A stretch of 64,000 nucleotides of DNA from a virus (IMGVR_UViG_3300028844_002501:34867-98866), one strand, 5' to 3'. Numbered from the stretch's first letter, positions 16,917 through 27,800 are shown. Notes: a model not told the origin generated them from the letters alone. Numbers and translations are program-made.

Positions 16917-18611
16917 ATGACTTGGAAAAAGTACTTTAAAACATATGATGGTGTTCCACGCCCATCTGCGGAATCTGGACCCGCTACAAATAATGCGTCT
17001 AGTTCAAAATATAGCAGTTGGTTACCTGAAGTCTATATGGGACAACCCAATAGAGTACAGCGTTATGGACAATATGACCAAATGGATATGGATTCTGAAG
17101 TCAATGCGGCATTAGATACGATTGCCGAATTTTCTACACTATTCAGTGAAACTACTAAATTGCCATTTAACATTCAATACAATGATGACCCATCGTTTAC
17201 TGAAAACGAAATTCTTCAGAAATCACTACGTCAGTGGTGTTCAATGAACAAAATGAACCAACGCATTTTTAGAATTTTTAGAAATACAGTTAAATATGGT
17301 GACCAATTATTCGTAAGAGACCCAGAAACATATAAGTTATATTGGGTAAATCCATCAAAAGTTGAAAAAGTTGTCGTAAACGAGGGCAAAGGTAAAAAGA
17401 TTGAAGCATATTACATTAAAGATTTAGATATCAATATGCAAAGTCTTAACATCACAGCAGACACAGTTAAATTATCACAGACGGGCCATCAAAAGATGGG
17501 TATTCCTAACTCGACTGCTGGTATGCAACAAAGTTATTCTTCTGGTGCTCCAGAAGGTTCACGTTTCGCACATGATGTTACTACAACAGCAATTGATGCC
17601 AAGCATGTTATTCATGTATCTTTAAGTGAAGGTATCGACCAATACTGGCCTTTCGGCACAAGTATGCTTGAGCCTGTATTTAAAGTATACAAGCAAAAAG
17701 AATTATTAGAAGACTCAATTATTATCTATCGTGTGCAACGTGCGCCAGAACGTAGAGTATTTTATATTGATGTTGGTGATATGCCGACACATAAAGCACG
17801 TCAACACTTAGAACGTATTAAGAATGAAATTCATCAACGTAGAATCCCATCTAAAACTGGTGGCGGTGCTAACGTTGTTGATAGTGCATATAATCCACTA
17901 TCAATTATGGAAGATTACTTCTTTGCTCAAACGGCTGAAGGTCGTGGTTCTAAAGTTGAAACACTTCCAGGTGGTGAAAACTTAGGTCAAATTGATGACT
18001 TGAAGTTCTTTAATGACAAACTACTAAGAGGTTTGCGTGTTCCACCAAGTTACTTGGGTGGCATGGATGCAAATGGTTCTGCATTTAACGATGGTAGAAC
18101 TGGTACTGCAATGATACAAGAGTTTAGATTTACAAAATATTGTGAAAGACTACAACAACTTATTGTTGAAGAACTAGATAACGAATTTAAGATGTTCTTA
18201 AAACACCGAGGTGTTCAGATTGAAAGTAGTTCTTTCGACTTATCATTCAATGTTGTTCAGAACTTCGGTAAGTATCGTCAAGCAGAAGTAGACCAAGTAG
18301 CAATGAATGTGTTTACGAGTGTTGAAGGCGCAGATTACATCAGTAAGCGTTTTGCAATGAAGCGTTTCTTAGGATTATCTGAAGAAGAAATCTTAGAAAA
18401 CTCAATGCTATGGAAAGAAGAACGTAACGTTGATGACCCACTTCAAGGAAGCGATGACGGACTTAAGGGTGTTGGAGCATCTCCGGGACCAGCAGGTGGT
18501 GACTTTGATATGGGCGGTGAGGACTTTGATGACTTAGAAGATGAAACCGAAGAAGGCTCAGTAATATCTGGTGATGAGAATACAGAAGCAGAAACCGATG
18601 ATATTGCATAA
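16917..18611 (+). CDS. gp20: Portal vertex protein gp20
   Basis: A 564-aa portal protein of the T4 gp20 family, forming the dodecameric ring through which DNA enters the head. Diagnostic stretches include SSWLPEVYMGQPNRVQRYGQ near residue 30, MDSEVNAALDTIAEFST, YRVQRAPERRVFYIDVGDMP near residue 275 and DLKFFNDKLLRGLRVPPSYLG near residue 360. Its length is close to T4 gp20 (524 aa), with an acidic tail (EDFDDLEDETEEGS). The stop codon is embedded in the next late promoter. Confidence 0.95.
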   Translation: MTWKKYFKTYDGVPRPSAESGPATNNASSSKYSSWLPEVYMGQPNRVQRYGQYDQMDMDSEVNAALDTIAEFSTLFSETTKLPFNIQYNDDPSFTENEILQKSLRQWCSMNKMNQRIFRIFRNTVKYGDQLFVRDPETYKLYWVNPSKVEKVVVNEGKGKKIEAYYIKDLDINMQSLNITADTVKLSQTGHQKMGIPNSTAGMQQSYSSGAPEGSRFAHDVTTTAIDAKHVIHVSLSEGIDQYWPFGTSMLEPVFKVYKQKELLEDSIIIYRVQRAPERRVFYIDVGDMPTHKARQHLERIKNEIHQRRIPSKTGGGANVVDSAYNPLSIMEDYFFAQTAEGRGSKVETLPGGENLGQIDDLKFFNDKLLRGLRVPPSYLGGMDANGSAFNDGRTGTAMIQEFRFTKYCERLQQLIVEELDNEFKMFLKHRGVQIESSSFDLSFNVVQNFGKYRQAEVDQVAMNVFTSVEGADYISKRFAMKRFLGLSEEEILENSMLWKEERNVDDPLQGSDDGLKGVGASPGPAGGDFDMGGEDFDDLEDETEEGSVISGDENTEAETDDIA

Positions 18612-18615
18612 ATAC
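18607..18615 (+). promoter_or_regulatory. Late promoter overlapping the gp20 stop codon
   Basis: CATAAATAC includes the gp20 TAA (18609-18611). Predicted start near 18620, about 49 nt before the next ATG. Confidence 0.6.
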
Positions 18616-18668
18616 AATGAGCCAAGGACGTAATTGTTCAACTACTAATTCAATCAAGGAGAAAGCAA

Positions 18669-18971
18669 ATGGCAGTAACACAAACAATAACCATATCGAA
18701 AGACGATGGTACAGCATATTCGGCTATGAATGACCTAACATCAGCAATGTTCACCGAGTGTTCAATGCCTGATGAAGTTAACAATTTTATAGCAACATGT
18801 ACTTCAGAAGGAACATGTTCCAATTCTACAGTTTTATCAGAAGATGGCACAACTGTAACTATTACAAGAGTTTGGGATGACGCAAAATGGGCAGAATTTG
18901 ACGCAATGTCAAGTGGTGATTTTGATGCGGCAGCCGCAGGCTGGACAGTAACATCTTCAGACGACTCATAA
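18669..18971 (+). CDS. Unknown 100-aa acidic protein
   Basis: A 100-aa protein with a good ribosome site (AAGGAGAAAGC). It begins MAVTQTITISKDDGTAYSAM, is rich in Thr/Ser/Asp, has two Cys around residues 64 and 70 (TCTSEGTC), and ends in an acidic Ser-rich tail. The family is not recognised. It lies between the portal and prohead-core genes and has its own late promoter, so a head or virion role is plausible by position only. Confidence 0.7.
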   Translation: MAVTQTITISKDDGTAYSAMNDLTSAMFTECSMPDEVNNFIATCTSEGTCSNSTVLSEDGTTVTITRVWDDAKWAEFDAMSSGDFDAAAAGWTVTSSDDS

Positions 18972-19006
18972 TCGTATTAAGAAATTTTTAAAGACGGGCA
19001 AGTATA

Positions 19007-19237
19007 ATGAAATATATTGAGATAAACGAAAATTATTCTCCAGAGGATGATGAATTCAACAGTATTGACCTAGAAGACACTCGTAAGACACGTTTGACTC
19101 TTGCCCATCTTTCTAAATTAAGAAAAATAAGAGAATACAGAAAGTTTCAGAAAGCATCAGAAGATGCACAAGTTAAAAAACAGTACGGCCCATCAGAAGA
19201 ATCATCAGGTGGTTCTGCTGGCTCACTCGACTTATAA
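19007..19237 (+). CDS. gp67: Prohead core protein, gp67-like
   Basis: A 76-aa protein in the slot that T4 uses for gene 67, between portal and protease. The N-terminus is acidic, the centre is a basic helix (TRKTRLTLAHLSKLRKIREY, then RKFQKASEDAQVKKQYG) and the tail is Ser/Gly-rich. Similar short proteins with the THL-x-KLRK-x-RE pattern are found here in marine T4-like phages. Assignment as gp67 rests on position and charge pattern. It starts 35 nt after the previous gene, within the same transcript. Confidence 0.55.
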   Translation: MKYIEINENYSPEDDEFNSIDLEDTRKTRLTLAHLSKLRKIREYRKFQKASEDAQVKKQYGPSEESSGGSAGSLDL

Positions 19238-19481
19238 CGCTGTAAATCTCATTATTAAGTATAGTTTTAAATAATATCAAAACTTACTAAATATCTTAAG
19301 TTCGGTGAAAAAACCGAAAAAAATGCTCATTTCCGAGTATTTTCCCAATGTACTTACATAATCCCCATAAATACTTGTGTATGAAACCCATATATACTAT
19401 TTCGTAGTATATGTAAGTTCGTTTCTATAACCCGCCGCAATTGTAGTGGCTATGAAGAAAATATTATTAAGGAGACTTATA
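19238..19481 (+). other. 244-nt intergenic leader with two hairpins
   Basis: No gene is seen. A TTCGGT/ACCGAA hairpin (19301-19318) is followed by A residues and is not a terminator on either strand. A late promoter lies at 19366. An 8-bp hairpin ATATACTA/TAGTATAT (19392-19412) follows about 12 nt after the predicted start. AAGGAG precedes the next ATG. Confidence 0.6.
19366..19374 (+). promoter_or_regulatory. Late promoter of the acidic core protein
   Basis: CATAAATAC, about 108 nt before the ATG at 19482; the same variant as at 18607. Confidence 0.6.
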
Positions 19482-20267
19482 ATGTCAAGAAGTACACTAG
19501 AACAAGTGCTAGAATTGTTAATCAATGAAGAGAATGCAAAAGCAGAATCGCTTTTACATGACTTTGTTGTTGAACAGGCACGACAAATCCACGAGGATTC
19601 TCTTAACGAAAGCGACACAGTTGTAGAAGAAGAACTTGAGGAAATTGAAGAAACAGAAGAGGTCGAATCTTTAAACGATGATATCGAAGAAGATTCTGAC
19701 GAAATCGAAACAGAAGAAATCTTTGACGATGAAGACGTTTCTGATGAAGAGGCTGAAGAAGACTTAGAAATGAGTGATGAAGAGCCAGCAGAAGAAATCG
19801 AAGACAGAGTTGAAGACCTAGAATCAGCACTATCAGACCTAGAAGCAGAATTTGAAAAAATTATGGCTGGCGAAGATGATGCAGAAGATGAAGGTGAAGA
19901 AATGGATATGGGCGATATTGATTTAGATATCGAAGAGCCTGAAATGGAAGAATCAGTTGAAGAAGTTGTCGAAGAAGCAGACGAAACTGAGGAAGACGCT
20001 GTTGAAGAAGCCGCATCTGAAGATTTGGACGAAGAAACAGAAGAAAAGTTGGAAGAGTATACTATTCCAGCAACTGCTAAAGAAGGCGATGATGGAGAAG
20101 GTTCTTCACCAGTAGCCAAAGATGGCGGCGCAGACGAAAGTGGCGCGGCACCAGTTGGACAAAACGATGGTAACACATCAGGCGGTTCAGCATCAGCAGA
20201 AGATATGAAAACAGGTAATGTAAACACAGTTGGCAACAAGAAAGCGCCAGCACCGAAAAAAGCCTAA
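19482..20267 (+). CDS. Highly acidic prohead core-type protein
   Basis: A 261-aa protein starting at 19482, where AAGGAG lies 7 nt before ATG; an in-frame ATG at 19446 has no ribosome site. Residues about 40-200 are an almost continuous run of Glu and Asp with some hydrophobics, likely helical or disordered. The tail is Gly/Asp/Ser-rich and ends in KKAPAPKKA. Strongly charged proteins in this position (gp67, gp68) form part of the prohead core in T4 and are removed by gp21. That role is inferred from position and composition. Confidence 0.65.
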   Translation: MSRSTLEQVLELLINEENAKAESLLHDFVVEQARQIHEDSLNESDTVVEEELEEIEETEEVESLNDDIEEDSDEIETEEIFDDEDVSDEEAEEDLEMSDEEPAEEIEDRVEDLESALSDLEAEFEKIMAGEDDAEDEGEEMDMGDIDLDIEEPEMEESVEEVVEEADETEEDAVEEAASEDLDEETEEKLEEYTIPATAKEGDDGEGSSPVAKDGGADESGAAPVGQNDGNTSGGSASAEDMKTGNVNTVGNKKAPAPKKA

Positions 20268-20293
20268 GTAATAAACTCTTTTAGGAGAAACCA

Positions 20294-20923
20294 ATGACAG
20301 TTCTTATTGAAAAATATACACATAATCAAGCAAACGTTAAGTCACGTATTGTTGAGAACGAGTCAGGTGAAAAGAATATGTTCATGGAAGGCATTTTCGT
20401 TCAAGGTAACGTTAAGAATGCTAACCAAAGAATGTATCCTGTAGACGAAATCTCTAAAGCAGTGGAATCAGTCCAAAAAAGAATTAAGGAAGGATTTCCA
20501 GTTTTAGGCGAATGCGACCATCCACCTGAATTAACAGTCAACGTTGACCGTGTTTCACACATTATTGAAAATATGTGGATGGACGGCGCTGACGGATTTG
20601 GTAAACTAAAGATTGTTCCTACGCCAATGGGTAACATTATCAGAACATTAATCGAATCGGGTGCCACTTTAGGTGTCTCATCTCGTGGTTCTGGTGAAGT
20701 TGACCACGCTGGTAAAGTGAGCAATTATGAAATTATCACTGTAGATATTGTGGCACAGCCAAGTGCCCCGGATGCATATCCGAAAGCAATATATGAGGGA
20801 TTAATGAATATGAACGGCGGTTACGATACTTGGAAACTAGCCCAAAGTGTTCAAAACGACAAGTCTGCACAAAAGTACTTGTCAAAAGAAATAGTTAAGT
20901 TCATTAGAGAACTTAAACTTTAA
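20294..20923 (+). CDS. gp21: Prohead core protease gp21
   Basis: A 209-aa serine protease of the T4 gp21 family that degrades the scaffold and trims gp23 during head maturation. The conserved GECDHP block gives the catalytic His at residue 76, and GVSSRGSG gives the catalytic Ser at about 129-130. The segment DIVAQPSAPDAYP is also typical. Length matches T4 gp21 (212 aa). TAGGAGAAACC precedes the ATG. It lies directly upstream of gp22 and gp23 as in T4. Confidence 0.95.
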   Translation: MTVLIEKYTHNQANVKSRIVENESGEKNMFMEGIFVQGNVKNANQRMYPVDEISKAVESVQKRIKEGFPVLGECDHPPELTVNVDRVSHIIENMWMDGADGFGKLKIVPTPMGNIIRTLIESGATLGVSSRGSGEVDHAGKVSNYEIITVDIVAQPSAPDAYPKAIYEGLMNMNGGYDTWKLAQSVQNDKSAQKYLSKEIVKFIRELKL

Positions 20924-20943
20924 TAGAAGAAGGAGAACCAACA

Positions 20944-22065
20944 ATGGCAACAAATGAAATCCTTGCTGGTCTTCTTGAGTCTGATATTATAGGTGAAGAA
21001 GTTTCAACTCAAATATCAGAGGCTTGGGAAGCACAAATAAATGAAGCAAGAGAGGAGATAACAGCCGAGTTGCGTGAAGAGTTTGCACAGAAGTTCGAAC
21101 ATGACAAATCAGTAATTGTAGAAGCCATGGATAACATGCTTTCAACAGCAATTAAAACTGAAATGGATGAGTTCAAAACTGACCGTGAAGCCCTAATCGC
21201 AGAACGTGTTGCATATAAGAAAGCAATTTCTGAACATGCATCTCTCCTTGAAAAATTCATTACTTCTCAATTAGCAAATGAAGTTAAAGAATTACGTGAC
21301 GACCGTGCTAAAGTTAACGAACATTTAGATAGAACTAAAGATTTCGTTGTTAAACAACTTTCACGTGAACTTGCGGAATTCCACGATGATAAACGTGATT
21401 TAGTGGAAACTAAAGTACGTATGGTAGCAGAAGGTAAAGAGATTCTTAATAAGACTAAGAATTCATTTATCAAGCGTTCAGCAGAGTTAGTCGAAAAGAC
21501 TATCGATAAGGCTTTACGTTCTGAATTGGCTGTTCTTAAAGAGGACATCCAAGCGGCTAAAGAAAACGAGTTTGGCCGTAAAATTTTTGAAACATTCGCA
21601 GGCGAATTTATGACCTCACAATTAAGTGAAGGTACTGAAGTTGCTAAGATTACTAAAAAATTAGAAGAATCTGCATCCGAGATTGCTAAATTAGAAGCAA
21701 CAATTACTGAAAAAGAAGAAGCCATTTCTAGCGTTGAAACTGCAAAGAAAGTGTTAGAAGACAGAATTGACCGAAACAAGGTCATGGAAAGTCTTTTATC
21801 GCCTCTAGGCAAAGAAAAGCGTACAGTTATGGTTGATTTGCTTGAAACAGTAAAAACAACTAATTTAAAATCTGCATTTAAGAAATATCTACCTGCAGTT
21901 TTGAATGAGAGTGTCTCAACAGAGGCAAAACAATCGTTAAATGAAGGCAAAGTAACAGAACACACTGGCGACAGAGATGAACAAGTGGTTATTTCATCAA
22001 AAGCGTCAGATGATAGCGATGCCAATAACATCATCCAGTTAAAGAAATTGGCTGGACTTAAATAA
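20944..22065 (+). CDS. gp22: Prohead scaffold core protein gp22
   Basis: A 373-aa charged, almost entirely helical protein, the internal scaffold around which gp23 assembles. Coiled-coil heptads are evident from residue about 20 to 290. Several Leu-x-Glu sites (LSEG, LNEG) could be cut by gp21. The C-terminus, NIIQLKKLAGLK, carries a short motif that recurs in the acidic protein at 59358. AAGGAG precedes the ATG, 20 nt after gp21. Confidence 0.9.
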   Translation: MATNEILAGLLESDIIGEEVSTQISEAWEAQINEAREEITAELREEFAQKFEHDKSVIVEAMDNMLSTAIKTEMDEFKTDREALIAERVAYKKAISEHASLLEKFITSQLANEVKELRDDRAKVNEHLDRTKDFVVKQLSRELAEFHDDKRDLVETKVRMVAEGKEILNKTKNSFIKRSAELVEKTIDKALRSELAVLKEDIQAAKENEFGRKIFETFAGEFMTSQLSEGTEVAKITKKLEESASEIAKLEATITEKEEAISSVETAKKVLEDRIDRNKVMESLLSPLGKEKRTVMVDLLETVKTTNLKSAFKKYLPAVLNESVSTEAKQSLNEGKVTEHTGDRDEQVVISSKASDDSDANNIIQLKKLAGLK

Positions 22066-22087
22066 TAACCAGATACAGGAGAAAAAG

Positions 22088-23260
22088 ATGGAAAATCTTT
22101 TTGAAGGAAATAACTGGGACACTACACGTGAAACACTTTTAGACGGTTTAGAAGGTAACAAACGTGACGTAATGTCTTCAGTTTTAGAAAACACAAAACA
22201 AGCACTTACTGAAAGTGCTACAGCGGGTGCATCACAGGCTGGTAATATTGCTACGTTAAACAAAGTTATTTTACCAATCATCAGACGTGTTATGCCAACT
22301 GTTATTGCAAACGAAATTATTGGTGTTCAACCAATGACTGGTCCAGTAGGACAAATTCACACATTGCGTGTAAGATATGCTGAAACTGCCGGTGGCGCAA
22401 CAGCAGGTCAAGAAGCATTATCACCTTTTGATATTGCTAACGCATATTCTGGTGACGCGGCAGGGGCTCCGGCTTCAACTGCATCATTAGAAGGTGAAGC
22501 AGGTAACAAAATGTCAATTCAAGTGTTGAAACAAACAGTTGAAGCGAAAACACGTAAGTTATCAGCACGTTGGACATTCGAGGCGGCACAAGATGCTAAC
22601 TCAATGCACGGACTAGACGTTGAAGCAGAAATCATGGCAGCACTTGCTATGGAAATCACTGCTGAAATCGACCAAGAAATCATCGGTTCATTAAAGAACC
22701 TAGCAACAGGTACAGCGTCATATGATATGGCAGCGGCGGCTGGTAATGCAGGACACGTAAGTGGTAATGCAACATTCGTTGGTGACAGACATGCGGCACT
22801 AGCCACAATGATGAACAGAGAAGCAAACCTAATTGCACAACGTACTCGTAGAGGCGCGGCAAACTGGGCAGTAGTTTCTCCAGCGGCATTAACTGTACTA
22901 CAGTCTGCTACTACATCAGCATTTGCTAGAACAACTGAAGGTACTTTCGAAGCACCTACAAACACTAAGTTTGTTGGAACTTTAAACGGTACTATGCGTA
23001 TCTATGTAAACACATACGCTTCAGACGATAACGTTCTTTTAGGCTATAAAGGTCAAGGCGAAATTGACGCGGCTGCGTTCTATTGCCCATACGTTCCATT
23101 AATGTCATCAGGCGTTGTGGTTGACCCAGGCACTTTTGAGCCAGTAGTATCATTCATGACTCGTTACGGGTATGTTGAATTGAACAACACTGCATCATCA
23201 CTTGGTAATGCGGCTGACTACGTTTCAAAGATTGCACTAAGCAACCTTTCATTCCAATAA
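22088..23260 (+). CDS. gp23: Major capsid protein gp23
   Basis: A 390-aa HK97-fold capsid protein of the T4 gp23 family. Recognisable parts are NKVILPIIRRVMPTVIANEI with GVQPMTGPVGQIHTLR near residue 70, RKLSARWTFEAAQD near 160 and TRYGYVELN near the end. A likely gp21 cleavage site is Leu40-Thr-Glu42/Ser43, which would remove a 42-residue propeptide. It is shorter than T4 gp23 (521 aa), as in marine relatives. It is followed by a strong terminator, so it probably ends the gp21-22-23 transcript. Confidence 0.97.
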   Translation: MENLFEGNNWDTTRETLLDGLEGNKRDVMSSVLENTKQALTESATAGASQAGNIATLNKVILPIIRRVMPTVIANEIIGVQPMTGPVGQIHTLRVRYAETAGGATAGQEALSPFDIANAYSGDAAGAPASTASLEGEAGNKMSIQVLKQTVEAKTRKLSARWTFEAAQDANSMHGLDVEAEIMAALAMEITAEIDQEIIGSLKNLATGTASYDMAAAAGNAGHVSGNATFVGDRHAALATMMNREANLIAQRTRRGAANWAVVSPAALTVLQSATTSAFARTTEGTFEAPTNTKFVGTLNGTMRIYVNTYASDDNVLLGYKGQGEIDAAAFYCPYVPLMSSGVVVDPGTFEPVVSFMTRYGYVELNNTASSLGNAADYVSKIALSNLSFQ

Positions 23261-23282
23261 TATTATATTATTATATGAATAT

Positions 23283-23312
23283 AAAAAGCCACCTTCGGGT
23301 GGCTTTTTTATT
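23283..23312 (+). terminator. Intrinsic terminator after gp23
   Basis: AAAGCCACC and GGTGGCTTT form a 9-bp stem with a TTCG tetraloop, followed by T6. Confidence 0.93.
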
Positions 23313-23338
23313 GCCTGCTTTCCTGGTATAGAGATAAA

Positions 23339-23347
23339 GATAAATAC
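23339..23347 (+). promoter_or_regulatory. Late promoter of the first fibre gene
   Basis: GATAAATAC, 39 nt before the ATG at 23387 and just after the gp23 terminator, so this gene is a separate transcription unit. Confidence 0.75.
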
Positions 23348-23386
23348 ATATAATATAACTTATTAGTATTTTTTTGGAACAATATA

Positions 23387-24844
23387 ATGGCAGAGCAAAT
23401 CAAATTTGGGGATAAATTATTCCTTAAGGGCGAAACGTTAATACTAGACAATGGTGCTTCTGATGCCATAATTAAATCTGGTAACGGCACACTTAAGATT
23501 GATGGAAATCTCACTGTCTCAGGCACAACTACTACAGTAGAATCGGAAACTGTAACAATTGCTGATAACATACTTCTTATAAATTCAAATGCAACAGGCA
23601 CTCCATCAGAGAACGGTGGTATTGAAATTGAAAGAGGCACCGAACCAAACGTAGAGTTGTTATGGGACGAAAGTGCTGACAGATGGTCAGTGGGCGCCCA
23701 AACATTTCATGCTGGTGCAATAGTTACAACTACATTTACTGGTAATGTAACTGGTGATGTAACGGGCAATATTACATCTAATGGACTATCAACATTTTCA
23801 AGCATCGACATTAATGGTGGTAACATTGACGGAACAGTCATAGGAGCATCAAACCCTCAAGTAGGTACGTTCACAACTCTAACTGGTACATTAGATTATA
23901 GTAATTTGATAAATGTACCCGCTAATTTTACTGAATTAGTAGAAGACACAACACCTCAACTAGGTGGTAATTTAGATTTAAATACATTTGACCTTACTAC
24001 AACTGATAATTTTGCTACACTGACAACATCAAAGTCTTCAGGCAATACGGCAACCGTTGTCGCAACAACTGAAACAAATTTATCTAACACAACAATTTCT
24101 TTCGCAGATGATACGGGTAACGTTCAAACAGCCACGAGTGCTTATACAACACTTACTAGTACTGAAATAAACAATTTAGGATTTAAAGGAGAGGTATCAT
24201 TAACTTATTTTGGTGCCGCGGCTCCGACAAGTAATTTCGTTTTCAGAGATGTATCTGATAATGCAGAACAAAACGATATGATTACTGTTTACTCATCATC
24301 TTTAGATGAGTATACATTTACATTAGACCATGAAATATTATGGCAAATAGATTCAACCGATACTGATGTTTTCTTCAAGCAATATGCTTACGGAGAAATG
24401 ACAGTAACAAGTGCAACGGCACTTACAACATCAAACACTCAATTAAGAGATTCTAATGGATTTGATATTGATGTAGACCACGTTACAATTACAAATACTA
24501 GTGGCACAAATTATAAGATTGTATTCTGGACACACGATGTTAGTGTGGGAGATGTTATTACAGTTATTCATCCTTCTGAGGAAAATACGATATTTGGTTG
24601 GGGTGGTATAACTACAACTGATGGAAGACTTACATTACTTGATTCTTCTGGTGATTTAATTTATAAATTACCTGCTACAGACGGTACAGCAAACCAAGTA
24701 TTAAAAACAGACGGTTCAGGAGACTTATCTTGGGTTGCACAATCGGGCGGTGGTACTCCTACAATAACTTTATCAACATTAAAAAGTGTAGTTGCGGCAA
24801 GTAGTGACTTTGCAGACTTCCAATCACGTATAGCGGCATTATAA
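23387..24844 (+). CDS. Modular tail fibre/adhesin protein, short form
   Basis: A 485-aa structural protein with the module set of marine myovirus fibres. Residues 1-30 (MAEQIKFGDKLFLKGET) are nearly identical to the start of the next gene. Residues about 35-110 hold the LTVSGTTTTVES / IEIERG / RWSVGAQ module, also present in other proteins of this array. Residues about 184-450 hold the VEDTTPQLGGNLDLNT to SGDLSW module, found twice in the next protein. It lacks the C-terminal GRVPC domain of its neighbour, so it looks like a short paralogue. Attachment specificity is unknown. Confidence 0.7.
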   Translation: MAEQIKFGDKLFLKGETLILDNGASDAIIKSGNGTLKIDGNLTVSGTTTTVESETVTIADNILLINSNATGTPSENGGIEIERGTEPNVELLWDESADRWSVGAQTFHAGAIVTTTFTGNVTGDVTGNITSNGLSTFSSIDINGGNIDGTVIGASNPQVGTFTTLTGTLDYSNLINVPANFTELVEDTTPQLGGNLDLNTFDLTTTDNFATLTTSKSSGNTATVVATTETNLSNTTISFADDTGNVQTATSAYTTLTSTEINNLGFKGEVSLTYFGAAAPTSNFVFRDVSDNAEQNDMITVYSSSLDEYTFTLDHEILWQIDSTDTDVFFKQYAYGEMTVTSATALTTSNTQLRDSNGFDIDVDHVTITNTSGTNYKIVFWTHDVSVGDVITVIHPSEENTIFGWGGITTTDGRLTLLDSSGDLIYKLPATDGTANQVLKTDGSGDLSWVAQSGGGTPTITLSTLKSVVAASSDFADFQSRIAAL

Positions 24845-24854
24845 GGAATAAAAG

Positions 24855-27800
24855 ATGGCAGAACAAATTAAATTCGGTGATAAGTTATTTCTTAAAGGTG
24901 AAACTTTAATAATAGACAATGGTGCATCTGATGCCATAATCATGTCTAAAAATGGCACACTTAGAATTGAGGGTGACTTAACGGTTCAAGGTGTAACTAC
25001 AACTGTACTCTCTGAGACAGTAAATATCCAAGACAATCAAATATTACTAAATTCTAATTTTACTGGACCAAATCCAACTGAAGATGCTGGTATTGAAATC
25101 GAACGTGGTGATGAAACTAACTCTCATTTTCTTTGGCAAGAAGCATCTAGTAGATGGACAACTGGCGCACACGGCCTTCATTCAGGCTCAACAATTTCTG
25201 CAACTACATTTTCTGGTAATCTTACCGGCTCAGTAACAGGCGATATAACATCAACTGGAATATCAACTTTTACAAGTGTAGACATTAATGGTGGCAATAT
25301 TGATGGAACAGTTATTGGTGCAACAAATCCTCAAGCAGGCACTTTCACAAATCTAAATGCTACTACTATAAACGGAGCAGTAACAGGAACAGTTTCTAAT
25401 ATTAGTAACCATGATACTGATGATTTAGCAGAAGGAACAAATAATCTTTACTATACACAGGCTAGAGTTGATGCAAGATATGCCCAACTACAAGCAGATG
25501 CGAATTTTATAGAAACGTTAGATGGTCAAGCGGGTTCATACTACTTAGATTATACAAATTTCACAAACACACCAACAACAATTGCAGGATATGGAATCAC
25601 AGATGGACTAAGTGATGTTGATGTCATATCAGTTGCTCCAACAACCGGTCAAACTGTAATTTGGAATGGAGCAACTTGGGCACCAGGTGATAGTTTCAGT
25701 CAAGCAGATTTTGATTCAGCATTCACTGCCAAAGACACAGACGACCTTAGTGAAGGTTCAACAAATTTATATTATACAGATGCAAGAGTTGGCAGTGTAT
25801 TTGATACAAGATTAGCAACAAAGTTTACAGACGACCTAGCAGAAGGCTCAACAAATTTATATTATACAGATGCAAGAGCCGATGCAAGGGCACAGTTAAA
25901 GATTGATTCATTAGTTGATTCTGCACCAGGAACGTTAGATACATTAAACGAACTGGCAGCCGCATTAGGTGATGATGCGAATTTTAGTACTACGATAACA
26001 ACTTCGTTGGCAGGTAAAGAACCAACAATAACTGCTGGCACAACTTCTCAATATTGGAGAGGTGATAAATCTTTTCAAACACTAGATACACTTGCAGTTG
26101 CAGAAAATACAAATTTATATTATACAGATGCAAGGGCACAAGCAGTATCTATAAACAACATCGTAGAAGATACAACACCGCAATTGGGTGGTAATTTAGA
26201 TTTAAACACTTATGACCTTTCTACAACTGACCCTACAGTATCACTAACAACTACAACGACAGCCGTTACTACGCAAGGAACTGTTGGTGCATCAACAGAA
26301 TCAAATTTATCTAATGCTACAGTTACAGTAAATGATGACGGAGATTATGCAAATGCTGTGAGTAGTTATGTAACACTTACAAGCACAGAGATTGATAATC
26401 TAGGATTTAAAGGAGAATCTTCTTTAACATATTTTGGTTCAGCGGCAACTACAAGTAATTTCGTTTTCAGAGATGCATCAGACAACTTTGAACAGAATAA
26501 TATGATTACTACTTATTCTCCGCCAACAGATACATATACGTTTACCTTGCCAACAGACGCATCAACTCCTGTTAATTCAGCAGATGCAGATATAAACTTT
26601 AAGCAATATGCTTATGGAGAAATGACAGTAACAAGTTCAGCAGTTCTTAGTGGTAGTACTATTCAACTTAGAGATTCTAGTGGTTTTTATATTGATAAAG
26701 AACATGTTGAAGTTTCTTCTTTAGGTGGAACAAGTTATAAAATTATTTTCTGGTCACAAGATGTTAGTGTGGGAGACGTTATTGATGTTATAGCCTCATC
26801 GGCACAAACAGCACTGTTTGAATGGGGTACATCATCTTATTCTGAAACTGGATTAGTTGCTACTGCTGAAAGTTTCTCTTTACAATCTTCTACAAATGAT
26901 ATATTTGCAATGGGTGATTTGGAAATCACAACAGGCACAACAACTGGCGAAGTAGTAGGAACGCTAATTTATGATTCTCCTACTAACAACACTATTGTTT
27001 CTGGACTAACAACGGTTACGATAGATGGAACTGGATATCAATCTGCATTAACAGTTACCGAAGTCCCAATCATAATGACTGGTAACGCTGATACTTCAAA
27101 TGAACTTTCTATTGCAGTTGGCTCGGCAACAGATGCAAGACTTTGGTTGCTGAATAGTTCTGGAGATTTAATTTATAAATTCCCAGCGGCAGATGGCACA
27201 GCAAATCAAGTAATGAAGACTGATGGTTCAGGTGACATTTCTTGGGCAACACAAAATACAGATTACGTCACAGAAGGCTCAAATTTATATTATACAGATG
27301 CAAGAGCAGACGCAAGGGCACAATTAAAGATTGATTCGTTAGTAGATTCGGCACCTGGAACATTAGATACATTGAACGAGTTGGCAGACGCACTTGGCGA
27401 TGATGCTAACTTTAGTACAACGATGACAAACTCTCTTGCTACTAAACTCGCAATAGCAGATTTTAATTCTACGTTTGATACAAGACTTGGCACAAAAACA
27501 ACATCTGATTTGACAGAAGGTACAAATTTATATTACACAGATACTAGAGCGAGAGCCTCTATAAATGCAACTGGTTCTTTAAGTTATAACAGTTCTACTG
27601 GTGTTATATCTTATACACAAGGTAACACTGATACCGTGACTGAGGGTTCAAGTAATTTATATTACACAGATGCAAGAGCCTTAGCGGCAACAGATGGTGA
27701 AATAGTTAAGTTTGCAAATATGTTTGCAACAGAAGGCGACTTGCCTAGTGCTTCAACATACCACGGTATGTTTGCTCATGTGCATGGAACAGGAAAAGGT

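Noticed and set aside
19301-19318. TTCGGT/ACCGAA hairpin as a terminator
   Set aside because: It is followed by A residues on the plus strand and has no T run after the stem on the minus strand.
19397-20239. A 280-aa minus-strand frame, almost entirely Ser/Ala
   Set aside because: It is the complement of the Glu/Asp-rich core protein gene; repetitive GAA/GAT codons give TTC/ATC/TCT on the other strand.
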